Assembly (NCBI GenBank): GCA_024636215.1
Contig: JAGXHL010000049.1
Span: forward strand, 62,001-126,000
Length of the DNA stretch: 64,000 bases
Direction: 5' to 3'
DNA from: Deltaproteobacteria bacterium
GTDB taxonomy: Bacteria; Desulfobacterota; Desulfuromonadia; Desulfuromonadales; BM103
Of this stretch, positions 41,076 to 47,644 are shown in pieces. Numbering within the stretch: the stretch's first letter is position 1; every line of letters starts with the position of its first letter. The notes beneath the pieces are model-generated. The model saw only the letters and a program-made list of their open reading frames with translations. It was not told the DNA's origin and ran no database searches. The position numbers were made by a program, and so were the translations under genes.

Positions 41076-41082
41076 GCGATTT
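41061..41082 (+). other. Hairpin spanning the nifD stop codon
   Basis: AAATCGCC and GGCGATTT form a perfect 8-bp stem around a six-base loop CTTTTA that contains most of the TAG stop. It has no T run after it. It could protect upstream nifHD message or reduce read-through to nifK. It directly precedes the heptamer repeat structure. Confidence 0.7.
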
Positions 41083-41085
41083 GCC

Positions 41086-41220
41086 GTGGCGCGTAGCGAG
41101 TAGCGCGTGGCGCGGAAATCAAAAACATGACCATTCAGTTCACGTACTGATGGTTTCTGAATCGGGGTGTTGGCCTGGTCATCGTGGTTTTCTCGCCACG
41201 CGCCACTCGCCACGCGCCAC
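41086..41220. repeat. Heptamer-built long inverted repeat between nifD and nifK
   Basis: Arms at 41086-41112 and 41194-41220 are 27 bases each and complementary at 25 positions. Both arms are made of 7-base units (GCGTAGC/GCGTGGC; CGCCACG/CGCCACT). The 81-base interior holds further complementary pieces (ATGACCA with TGGTCAT; CATTCAG with CTGAATC). The nifK ribosome site (AAGGAG) lies right after the right arm. It would be a very stable RNA structure within the nifHDK message. Confidence 0.88.
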
Positions 41221-41237
41221 CGCGAAGGAGTGAAACG

Positions 41238-42704
41238 ATGAGCGCAGCAGAAGCAGCCGTAAAATTCGTCACCGAGACCCCGGCGGAGGAGATCGCCCGG
41301 GTCAAGGAATGGATCAATAGCGAAGAGTATAAAGAGAAGAACTTTGAGCGTACCGCCCTGGTGGTCAACCCGGCCCACGCCTGCCAGCCGCTCGGCGCGC
41401 AGATGGTGGCCACCGGTTTTGAAGGGGCCCTGCCGTTCGTGCACGGCTCTCAGGGCTGTGCCTCCTATTTCCGCAGTACCTTTTCCCGTCACTATCGTGA
41501 GCCGTCTGCAGCGACCTGCGACGCCATGACCGAGGACGGCGCGGTGTTCGGCGGTCAGAACAACCTGTTTGAGGGCCTCGAAAACGCCTACGCTCTCTAC
41601 AAGCCCAAAATGATCCCGGTCTACACCACCTGTATGCCCGAGGTCATCGGCGACGACCTGACCGCGTTTATCAAAAACGCCAAACTGCAGGGGCATCTGC
41701 CCGAGGAGGTGCCGACTCCCTACGCCAACACGCCGAGCTTCAACGGCACCCACATCCACGGCTACGATGCCATGCTGAAAAGCATTTTGCAGACGCTGAC
41801 CGAAGAGCAGAGCGTTGCAGGCAAGTGTACCGGCAAGCTCAACATCATCCCCGGCTTCGACGGCAACGTCGGCAACCTGCGCGAGTACAAGCGCATCTGC
41901 GAACTGATGGGCATCCCCTACACCATGCTCGCCGATGTCTCCGATGTGTTCGACTCAGGATGTGATGGTGAGTACAAGCTCTACCCCGGCGGCACCAGGC
42001 TCGAAGACGCCGCTGAATCAATCAACGGCAAAGCCACCATATCCTTTCAGAAGTACTCCACGGTCACCACCATGAAGTGGATCGAATCCGAGTACACCGG
42101 CGAGAAGGCAATCCTGCCGATGCCCTTCGGCATCAAGAAGACCGACGAGCTGATCCTCAAGCTCAGCGAACTGTTCGACAAGCCGGTCCCCGAGGCGCTG
42201 AAGAAAGAGCGCGCCCTGGCGGTTGACGCCATGACCGATGCCCACCAGTACCTGCACGGCCGTAAGTTCGCTGTGGCCGGCGACCCTGACTACCTGATCG
42301 GCATCGTCTCCTTCCTGCTCGAGATGGGCGCCCGCCCCTGGCATGTGCTCTGCTCACGGACGACCAAGAAGTTCCAGAAGGAGATGGATGCGCTGCTCGC
42401 CTCCTCGCCCTTCGGCGAAGGTTGCACCTGCTACATCAACAAGGATCTCTGGCACATGCGCAGCCTGCTGGTCACCGATCCGGTTGACGGCATCATCGGC
42501 GATACCCACGCCAAGTGGGCCGCCCGCGACGCCGGGATTCCGCTGTTCCGCATCGGCTTCCCGATCATCGACCGCGTCAACCTGCACCGCACCCCGGTGG
42601 TCGGATACAACGGCGCGATCAGCATGCTGAGCATGATTGCCAACAAGTTCCTCGATATCAAAGACGAAACTTGTGACGACCAGTGGTTTGAGATGATGAG
42701 ATAA
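41238..42704 (+). CDS. nifK: Nitrogenase MoFe protein beta subunit NifK
   Basis: A 488-residue subunit carrying the other half of the P-cluster. NPAHACQPLGAQM, HGSQGCASYFRSTFSRHY and YTTCMPEVIGDD supply the P-cluster cysteines and match NifK of the Mo type. An AAGGAG ribosome site precedes the ATG at 41238; in-frame codons upstream are translated repeat sequence. It is separated from nifD by 162 bases of structured repeat. Confidence 0.98.
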   Translation: MSAAEAAVKFVTETPAEEIARVKEWINSEEYKEKNFERTALVVNPAHACQPLGAQMVATGFEGALPFVHGSQGCASYFRSTFSRHYREPSAATCDAMTEDGAVFGGQNNLFEGLENAYALYKPKMIPVYTTCMPEVIGDDLTAFIKNAKLQGHLPEEVPTPYANTPSFNGTHIHGYDAMLKSILQTLTEEQSVAGKCTGKLNIIPGFDGNVGNLREYKRICELMGIPYTMLADVSDVFDSGCDGEYKLYPGGTRLEDAAESINGKATISFQKYSTVTTMKWIESEYTGEKAILPMPFGIKKTDELILKLSELFDKPVPEALKKERALAVDAMTDAHQYLHGRKFAVAGDPDYLIGIVSFLLEMGARPWHVLCSRTTKKFQKEMDALLASSPFGEGCTCYINKDLWHMRSLLVTDPVDGIIGDTHAKWAARDAGIPLFRIGFPIIDRVNLHRTPVVGYNGAISMLSMIANKFLDIKDETCDDQWFEMMR

Positions 42705-42717
42705 AAACCGGGAGTGA

Positions 42718-42780
42718 GTAGCGCGTGGCGTGTGGCGAGGTAATCTTTTGCCTTTCGCGCTACGCGCTTCGCGCCACGAG
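42718..42780. repeat. Heptamer repeat arrays after nifK
   Basis: GTAGCGCG...GTGGCGAGG (42718-42740) and CGCGCTAC...CGCCACGAG (42756-42780) can pair in several registers, for example GTAGCGCG with CGCGCTAC and TAATC with GATTA. The units have a 7-base period as in the nifD-nifK gap. It lies between nifK and nifX. Confidence 0.8.
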
Positions 42781-42840
42781 ATTATGATAAAAACCCGCAG
42801 CTTGAAAATCATCAGACCAACAGCTTCGAAAGGACTGTTC

Positions 42841-43224
42841 ATGAAAGTCGCATTTGCCAGCACCGACAAGGTGCATGTCGATGAACACTTCGGCCAGGCC
42901 GTGGAATTCTACATCTGGGAGATTGGCCCGGAGCAGGCCGCGTTCAGCGGCGTGGTACAGGTTCTGTCCGATGCCGACGCCCCCGGCCATAGCGATGACA
43001 AGATCGAGGCTCGCGGCGCAGCCCTGGCAGACTGCGCACTGGTCTATGTCGGTGAGATCGGCGGCCCCGCTGCCGCCCGTCTGGTGGCGAAAAAGATCCA
43101 CCCGATCAAGAGCAAGGATCGCGAGCCGATTACCATCGTAGTGGAAAAACTGCAGCAGGTTCTCAAAGGTAACCCGCCGCCGTGGCTGAGAAAAGCGATG
43201 CTCAAGGGCGAACGCCCAGGCTAG
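42841..43224 (+). CDS. nifX: Nitrogenase cofactor carrier NifX
   Basis: A 127-residue protein of the NifX/NafY/NifB-C-terminal cofactor-binding family. KVAFASTDKVHVDEHFGQA is the conserved opening, with His in EHFGQA likely at the cofactor site. NifX carries NifB-co and the VK-cluster between NifB and NifEN. The ATG at 42841 follows AAAGGA. Pairing with a second family member two genes on divides the roles in a way that cannot be read from sequence. Confidence 0.9.
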   Translation: MKVAFASTDKVHVDEHFGQAVEFYIWEIGPEQAAFSGVVQVLSDADAPGHSDDKIEARGAALADCALVYVGEIGGPAAARLVAKKIHPIKSKDREPITIVVEKLQQVLKGNPPPWLRKAMLKGERPG

Positions 43225-43225
43225 G

Positions 43226-43335
43226 GCCAGGGGACTGTCCCGGCAGTTAACGGGACTGTCCCCGGGTTGATTGCCGGGCGCAGAGCAGATAATTTCATCA
43301 ACATTCCGGGACAGTCCCCATGCGGGGACAGCCCC
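43226..43335. repeat. GGGACTGTCCC palindrome cluster before the ferredoxin gene
   Basis: Two GGGACTGTCCC copies 10 bases apart (from about 43232), the same arrangement as at 29020-29050, followed by an inverted GGGACAGTCCC and a partial GGGGACAGCCCC near 43305-43335. The end copies could fold together over the intervening AT-rich piece. It is a dispersed REP-type element inserted within the nif operon. Confidence 0.82.
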
Positions 43336-43362
43336 TTAATGAAAATTCAAGGAGAAAAGACA

Positions 43363-43632
43363 ATGGCTTTATTAACTGGTATCACCAGAGGTGGCGAGAG
43401 CTGGACCCCGACCTTTGCCGAGGCAATCGACCCGGAAAAATGTATTGGCTGCGGGCGCTGTTATAAGGCCTGCTCACGCAAGGTACTCGGCCCCATGGAT
43501 ATTGAAGACGAAGAGAGTTACTCGACCCGCATGGTCATGTCGATTGTTGCCACGGACAACTGCATCGGCTGCGCCGGTTGCGGCGTGACCTGCCCGAAGA
43601 AGTGCTTTACGTTTAAAACCATGGAGCTTTAA
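43363..43632 (+). CDS. Nif-specific 2[4Fe-4S] ferredoxin (FdxB/ferredoxin III type)
   Basis: An 89-residue ferredoxin. CIGCGRCYKAC and CIGCAGCGVTCPKKC provide two 4Fe-4S clusters, with a longer spacer between them as in the ferredoxin III nif-specific family (LTGITRGGESWTPTF opening). It probably donates electrons to NifB or NifEN reactions or to NifH. CAAGGAG precedes the ATG. It lies between the two nifX-type genes. Confidence 0.92.
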   Translation: MALLTGITRGGESWTPTFAEAIDPEKCIGCGRCYKACSRKVLGPMDIEDEESYSTRMVMSIVATDNCIGCAGCGVTCPKKCFTFKTMEL

Positions 43633-43635
43633 GGC

Positions 43636-43700
43636 TGTAAAGCTCTAGGGCTATAAGGTTTAAACCTTACAGCCTTACAGCACTAAAGCCCTATAGCTGA
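43636..43700. repeat. Heptamer-period inverted repeat after the ferredoxin gene
   Basis: A hairpin centred on the palindrome GGTTTAAACC near 43660-43670, with GGCTGTAA and TTACAGCC, and AGGGCT and AGCCCT, in the arms. Reading in sevens gives related units (GGCTGTA, AAGCTCT, AGGGCTA, TAAGGTT). Same class as the other arrays here but with different, AT-rich units. Confidence 0.75.
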
Positions 43701-43716
43701 ATTTACGGAGTAAATT

Positions 43717-44094
43717 ATGTTAATCGCAGTCACCTCAAAATCCGGTACCGAGGTCGATCAGCACTTCGGCCATGCCGAAATATTTCGCATTTTCAAGTAT
43801 CGCAAAGGCAACCCGGTGCAGGTCGATGAAGTCAAGGTGCAGAAATACTGTACCTTTGACCTCGAACACCCCTTCCGTCATGCCCAGCTCAATGGCATTG
43901 TCGAGGCACTTAAAGACTGCAAGGCGGTGGTTACAGCCATGATCGGCGAGTTGCCGAAACAGGAAATGGAAAAAGCCGGTTTCAAGGTGATCAGTACTGA
44001 AGGGCCTCTGCAACCTGCTCTTAAATTGGCGCATGATGCGGTCTGTGATGGCCAATGTCAGGGCCGTCGTGAAAACTGTGAGCACACTGCATAA
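43717..44094 (+). CDS. Second NifX/NifB C-terminal-family cofactor-binding protein
   Basis: A 125-residue protein starting MLIAVTSKSGTEVDQHFGHA, the same cofactor-binding fold as NifX and the tail of long NifB proteins. The C-terminus has CDGQCQGRRENC. Because NifB here lacks its NifX-like tail, this may be the detached tail acting as the NifB-co acceptor. Last gene of the nifH operon, followed by a terminator. Confidence 0.88.
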   Translation: MLIAVTSKSGTEVDQHFGHAEIFRIFKYRKGNPVQVDEVKVQKYCTFDLEHPFRHAQLNGIVEALKDCKAVVTAMIGELPKQEMEKAGFKVISTEGPLQPALKLAHDAVCDGQCQGRRENCEHTA

Positions 44095-44163
44095 TCGATG
44101 AGCATAAAATCAAGATTGCTGATTTTATGCCCTTTCCAGAGATGTAATTGCCAAAGGCTTCGA

Positions 44164-44204
44164 CAGGGCTGTCTCAATGGGATGAGCCCTGCCTGATTTT
44201 TTTT
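44164..44204 (+). terminator. Intrinsic terminator of the nifHDK operon
   Basis: CAGGGCT pairs with AGCCCTG and is followed by CCTGATTTTTTTT. A second 11-bp stem (GCATAAAATCA/TGATTTTATGC, 44102-44130) precedes it just after the last stop. Together they end the nifH transcript before the separate nifB promoter. Confidence 0.8.
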
Positions 44205-44282
44205 GCGTTAAGAAAAGCTCAGTTCCTCTGTAAGATATTGTTATTATTAGTTTTAAGGTTTTCTACAAAGAGATTGAAGGTG

Positions 44283-44299
44283 TTGGCATAGCTGATGCT
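44283..44299 (+). promoter_or_regulatory. Sigma-54 promoter of nifB
   Basis: TTGGCATAGCTGATGCTC keeps GG-N10-GC and shares GCTGATGCT with the nifH promoter. Start is predicted near 44310. A hairpin GGTTG-AAAGTC-CAACC at 44305-44320 has an A1/G4 loop, but its 5' arm would lie partly before the start. Confidence 0.75.
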
Positions 44300-44332
44300 C
44301 ATTAGGTTGAAAGTCCAACCAACAATTTGATC

Positions 44333-44377
44333 CAGCGATACAAAGTAGTAGCGCTGTGAAAAACGGCAAAGACGCCC
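44333..44377 (+). promoter_or_regulatory. Tandem hexaloop (ANTAR-target-like) antiterminator in the nifB leader
   Basis: Hairpin 1 (44333-44356) is CAGCGATAC-AAAGTA-GTAGCGCTG, nine paired positions with one A-G mismatch. Hairpin 2 (44364-44377) is CGGC-AAAGAC-GCC. Both loops are six bases with A1 and G4. Hairpin 2's ACGGCAAAGA matches the same hairpin of the nifV leader. Its 3' arm enters the terminator stem. Confidence 0.72.
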
Positions 44378-44405
44378 CGGGAGCACATGCTCTGCGGGGT
44401 TTTTT
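44374..44405 (+). terminator. Leader terminator upstream of nifB
   Basis: CCCCG and CGGGG enclose an inner GAGC-ACAT-GCTC hairpin, and six T residues follow. It lies between the nifB promoter and the nifB ATG (44486). With no upstream gene on this transcript, it must act as an attenuator. Confidence 0.85.
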
Positions 44406-44485
44406 ATATTCACTGTTAAACGAGCACAGGCGCTCTTCCTGATTTCAGGGATTGCGCCTGTTGAGGTTAATAAAGGAGATGACCC

Positions 44486-45355
44486 ATGGCCACAGGCTGC
44501 CCGATGATGAAAATGCAGAAACAGACCGACCACCCCTGCTTCGGCGGCGATCATGCCAATACGGGCCGGATTCACCTGCCGGTCGCGCCGGGCTGCAATA
44601 TCAAGTGCGGCTTCTGTGAGCGGCGCTTTGATTGCGCCAACGAGACCCGCCCCGGTGTCACCAGCAAGGTGCTCAGCCCGCAACAGGCTCTAGAGCGCGT
44701 GCGCCTGGTGCGTCGTCACTCCAAGGTCGGCAGCAAGCTGAAGGTGGTCGGCATTGCCGGCCCCGGAGATCCGCTCGCCAACCCGAAGACTTTTGAGACC
44801 TTTACGCTGGTCAAAAAAGAATTTCCTGATATGCACCTCTGCCTTTCCACTAACGGTCTTCTGCTGACCGAACACCTCGATCGTCTGATCAATCTCGCTG
44901 TGCACAGTGTCACGGTGACCATCAACGCCCTGACCCCGGAAACAGGCGCCAAAGTCTACGAATGGATTCGACATGGCGGGGTGAGATTTGATGGCGAGGA
45001 AGCGGCCGCGATACTGCTCAAGCGCCAGTTCGATGGCGTCCGCTATGCGGCGGCAGCCGGCATGATGGTCAAGGTCAACTCGGTGTACATCCCCGGCGTC
45101 AACGATCATGAGACCCTCGACCTGGCGGTCAAGGTGCGGGATCTCGGTGCCGACGTCATGAATATCATTCCAATGATCCCGCTGGGAATTTTCAAGGATC
45201 TGCAGCCTCCTTCCGATGCGGTGATGGAGATGGTACGCAACCAGGCGGAACTGATTCTTTCCCAGGCGCGGCATTGCAAGCAGTGTCGAGCTGATGCGGT
45301 GGGCATGATCGGCGAAGATCTCGATCTTGACGCGTTGCACGCACTGAGGGCTTAA
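44486..45355 (+). CDS. nifB: FeMo-cofactor biosynthesis radical SAM protein NifB (short form)
   Basis: A 289-residue radical SAM enzyme that builds NifB-co, the 8Fe-9S-C core. The SAM cluster motif is CNIKCGFC; HPCFGG and the C-terminal CKQCRADAVG provide further cluster ligands. Longer NifB proteins (about 460-500) have a NifX-like C-terminal domain; this one ends without it, as in archaea and Geobacter. AAGGAG lies before the ATG. Expression appears controlled by sigma-54 and a leader attenuator. Confidence 0.96.
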   Translation: MATGCPMMKMQKQTDHPCFGGDHANTGRIHLPVAPGCNIKCGFCERRFDCANETRPGVTSKVLSPQQALERVRLVRRHSKVGSKLKVVGIAGPGDPLANPKTFETFTLVKKEFPDMHLCLSTNGLLLTEHLDRLINLAVHSVTVTINALTPETGAKVYEWIRHGGVRFDGEEAAAILLKRQFDGVRYAAAAGMMVKVNSVYIPGVNDHETLDLAVKVRDLGADVMNIIPMIPLGIFKDLQPPSDAVMEMVRNQAELILSQARHCKQCRADAVGMIGEDLDLDALHALRA

Positions 45356-45359
45356 ACCC

Positions 45360-45415
45360 CAACGGTAAGCTTTACGACTGTAAGCTCTAAGGTTTTAACC
45401 TTATAGCTTATAGCT
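45360..45415. repeat. Heptamer-period inverted repeat between convergent nifB and the NifU/NifQ gene
   Basis: Centred on AAGGTT/AACCTT, with arms AAGCTCT and TATAGCTTATAGCT. Units of seven (TAAGCTC, TAAGGTT) repeat imperfectly. Placed between two convergent stops, it can work as a shared transcription end. Confidence 0.75.
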
Positions 45416-45420
45416 CCACC

Positions 45421-46437
45421 CTATTCCTGTTCCGGTGCAAAACAGAGCGCATAATCGCTGCAATCGCCGCAGAGCGGCGATTTGCACAGGAGGCCGCCAC
45501 TCTCTTCACAGAGCTGCTTGAACAGGAAGCGTTTCCAGCGCATCTTCTTGCTGTTTGCGGCCAGCAGGGCAGGCAGATGTCGACCGATTGCGGCACTGAG
45601 CTGGGGCCGTTCAAACAACCCCATGGCGATCCAGAGGTGGCCGGGATGGGCGGCTCGTGCGGCGATGGCTTGAGCGAGACAGTTTGCCAGCAGAGACTTC
45701 CAGTTGTCATTTTCTGTTGCGACAAAAGTTTGCAAAAGCGCCAGTAAATCAGAGTTGATGGCGGGTGGCGAGCCGGTCTTCAAGAGCGGTTCAGAAAAGA
45801 GCGTCTCGAAATCCAGGCACGGGAAAAGCTCGGTAAACAGCTTGAAGAGTTCATGCCTGGTCAAACCAAGGGCCTGGTGAAGAGGAGAGGGCTCTTTCTC
45901 GGCTGTGGCAAGCAAACAGGCAAAGACATGCCGGTCTTCATGCTCAATACCTGCCCTGGCCGGGCTTTTACTTAAAACCTGGTAAATAAAATCATCCTCT
46001 GTCAAAAGAGGACCATGCGCCTCTTCGCTTGCCTCAAAGGAGGTCGCAACGCTGACTGCGTTGTTTTTCGCGCTGTTGAGAGCCGCCTGCAAAGCCTCAA
46101 TGGCCAGGTCAGCGCAATAGCTGCGCTCTTCTGGCAGGCCTCCCAGGCTTTGATCAACAGCGGCGGCGTCGAGCAAAGCGATCTCGTCCAGGCGCTGTCC
46201 TTCGATCAATCTAGTGATAGCGGCGCACGCCGCAATCGTGAAGCCGCAGCCGAAGACTTTATAGCGAGCGGCTTTGACCCGATCTTGTTCAACTTGTATG
46301 GTCAAGCGCACCGCCAGCTTGCGACCAAGTTCACCCGCAGCAAGGCCGACTTCACCCGTGCCGTCAGCCTCTTCAAGCTGACCGGCGTGGCTGTCATCAG
46401 TGGCATATTTGAGAATGGTTTCGCTGTATCCCGTCAT
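45421..46437 (-). CDS. Fusion of a NifU/IscU-like scaffold domain with NifQ
   Basis: A 338-residue two-domain protein. Residues about 1-125 follow the NifU/IscU scaffold (YSETILKYA; FGCGFTIAACAAITRLIEG; RSYCADLAIEALQAAL). Two of the three scaffold cysteines are kept; the first, expected in a CGD-like motif after GEVG, is missing (GLAAGELG). Residues about 150-338 are NifQ, ending in its cluster motif C-x4-C-x2-C-x5-C (CKSPLCGDCSDYALC). NifQ supplies a Mo-Fe-S unit for FeMo-co. The fusion suggests Fe-S binding and Mo loading on one chain. The ATG at 46437 is favoured over an upstream start. Confidence 0.9.
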   Translation of the reverse strand: MTGYSETILKYATDDSHAGQLEEADGTGEVGLAAGELGRKLAVRLTIQVEQDRVKAARYKVFGCGFTIAACAAITRLIEGQRLDEIALLDAAAVDQSLGGLPEERSYCADLAIEALQAALNSAKNNAVSVATSFEASEEAHGPLLTEDDFIYQVLSKSPARAGIEHEDRHVFACLLATAEKEPSPLHQALGLTRHELFKLFTELFPCLDFETLFSEPLLKTGSPPAINSDLLALLQTFVATENDNWKSLLANCLAQAIAARAAHPGHLWIAMGLFERPQLSAAIGRHLPALLAANSKKMRWKRFLFKQLCEESGGLLCKSPLCGDCSDYALCFAPEQE

Positions 46438-46504
46438 AAGAATGTCCGTTGCCTTCTGCACTTTTAAAAGACTGAGGTCGGCCAAGCCAGCTTGGCGTCA
46501 GCAA

Positions 46505-46536
46505 GACAAAACCCGCACGGATTTCTTCCGAACGGG
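46505..46536 (-). terminator. Terminator between draG and the NifU/NifQ gene
   Basis: On the minus strand CCCG and CGGG enclose CGGA-AGAAA-TCCG, followed by TTTTGTCTT. It lies about 70 bases before the NifU/NifQ start. It could end the draG message or act as an attenuator; the overlap with an A1/G4 hairpin favours the latter. Confidence 0.65.
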
Positions 46537-46575
46537 CAGCACTGCTCAAAAGTGACAGCCACGTCTTTGTGGCTG
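46533..46575 (-). promoter_or_regulatory. Tandem hexaloop (ANTAR-target-like) element before the NifU/NifQ gene
   Basis: Hairpin 1 (46556-46575) is CAGCCAC-AAAGAC-GTGGCTG, a perfect 7-bp stem. Hairpin 2 (46533-46548) is TGAGC-AGTGCT-GCCCG, with one mismatch and a wobble. Both loops have A1 and G4. The 3' arm GCCCG is the 5' arm of the terminator. No sigma-54 box was found upstream, so it probably acts on read-through from draG. Confidence 0.62.
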
Positions 46576-46593
46576 AGATATCAAATAAGGCTC

Positions 46594-47559
46594 CTACTGC
46601 CCTTCGCCCCAGGGGGAAAGTTTGACCAGGCGCAGAGCTTGCTCCTCGACTTCTGCCCTGACCTCTTTGTTCAACTTTTTCAACCAGCGTGCCGGGATCT
46701 GCTCGGGGCCGTAAAAGGCTCCGGCAATCATGCCGGCAATAGCGCCGGTGGTATCGGCATCGCCGCCCTGGTTGACCACGCCGATCAGGCACTCTTCGAA
46801 GCTGGCGGTGGTAAACAGGTAATGGAAAACCGTCTGCAGGGTATCGACCACGTACGCGCTGGCGTTACCGCGATAGTTGTGGAAACGAAAGCTGCCACAC
46901 TCTGCAACCAGCTTGCGGGTCAGCTCATGGAGTTCGAAGCGGTTGCAGCCGAAGATCGCGCTCTGCACCATGCTGCCGAGGGTTAAGCAGGCGGCATCCG
47001 AGAGAGGATGGTTATGGGTCAGGTGCGCCTGTTCAAGGGCGCAGCGGGCCATCTCATCCTCGTCTCCCAGAGTAAAAAGCGCGACCGGGGCCATGCGCAT
47101 GGCCGCGCCGTTGCCGGCGTCCCACTCGTTGTATGGCGTCTCCAGCTGGCCCTTGTTCATGTAGTCGCGAATACCGCGCCGGCAGGTGGAGCCAATGTCG
47201 ACCGGTTTGCTCCTCATCCAGGCCAGGAAATTTTCGGCGATGCTTTTGCGATCCCAGTGCCCGGCGATCAGAAGTGCCCGCCCCAGAGCGATGGACATCT
47301 CGGTATCGTCGGTGACCTGGCCGGGCTTCAGGTAGAGCCAGCCGCCACCGATGATCTTGCGATGCACCTTGTAGGTGGCCTTGATCTCACCCGGGGTCAT
47401 GAATTCCGTGGTCGCACCGAGGGCGTCGCCGATCGCCAGGCCGAGGTAGGCCGCGCGGGCGCGGTGAAGAACCGCCTCGCGGGACGCGGAACGCGGAACG
47501 GGGGACGAGGAAACCTTTGACTCTATTTCTGATCCCTCGTCATCTCCACTCAACCCCAT
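46594..47559 (-). CDS. draG: ADP-ribosyl-[dinitrogenase reductase] hydrolase DraG
   Basis: A 321-residue ADP-ribosylglycohydrolase that removes ADP-ribose from NifH arginine and reactivates nitrogenase. Metal-site motifs GDALGATTEFMTP, TDDTEMSIAL and NQGGDADTTGAIAG are intact. The ATG at 47559 has AAGAGG upstream. The first 30 or so residues, before the conserved RARAAYLGLAIGDALG, are partly encoded by a heptamer repeat array and are not part of the fold. It follows draT. Confidence 0.95.
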   Translation of the reverse strand: MGLSGDDEGSEIESKVSSSPVPRSASREAVLHRARAAYLGLAIGDALGATTEFMTPGEIKATYKVHRKIIGGGWLYLKPGQVTDDTEMSIALGRALLIAGHWDRKSIAENFLAWMRSKPVDIGSTCRRGIRDYMNKGQLETPYNEWDAGNGAAMRMAPVALFTLGDEDEMARCALEQAHLTHNHPLSDAACLTLGSMVQSAIFGCNRFELHELTRKLVAECGSFRFHNYRGNASAYVVDTLQTVFHYLFTTASFEECLIGVVNQGGDADTTGAIAGMIAGAFYGPEQIPARWLKKLNKEVRAEVEEQALRLVKLSPWGEGQ

Positions 47560-47632
47560 GTTATGCCTCTTCTGTTCAGCTAATCGTTTTTGACCTTCGC
47601 GTTCCTCGTCCCGTGTCACGCGTCCCGGATAA
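47476..47632. repeat. Heptamer arrays flanking the draG start codon
   Basis: One array (about 47476-47516, units GGACGCG, GAACGCG, GGACGAG) lies inside the 5' end of draG; the partner (about 47598-47632, CGCGTTC, CTCGTCC, CGCGTCC) lies between draT and draG. Parts are reverse complements (CGGGACGCG; GGGACGAGGAA). Pairing on the transcript would loop out the draG ribosome site and start codon. Confidence 0.75.
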
Positions 47633-47644
47633 CCTGCCAGCAGG

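Noticed and set aside
40086..41759. 557-codon minus-strand frame opposite nifD/nifK
   Set aside because: Antisense of unmistakable nifD and nifK; no ribosome site or domain.
39538..43700. CRISPR array as explanation of the repeats in the nif cluster
   Set aside because: Units are 7 bases long, degenerate, without unique spacers of constant size, and no cas genes are present.
44305..44320. GGTTG-AAAGTC-CAACC hairpin as the first antiterminator hairpin of nifB
   Set aside because: It fits the loop rule, but its 5' arm begins before the predicted transcript start (about 44310); the next hairpin at 44333-44356 fits better.
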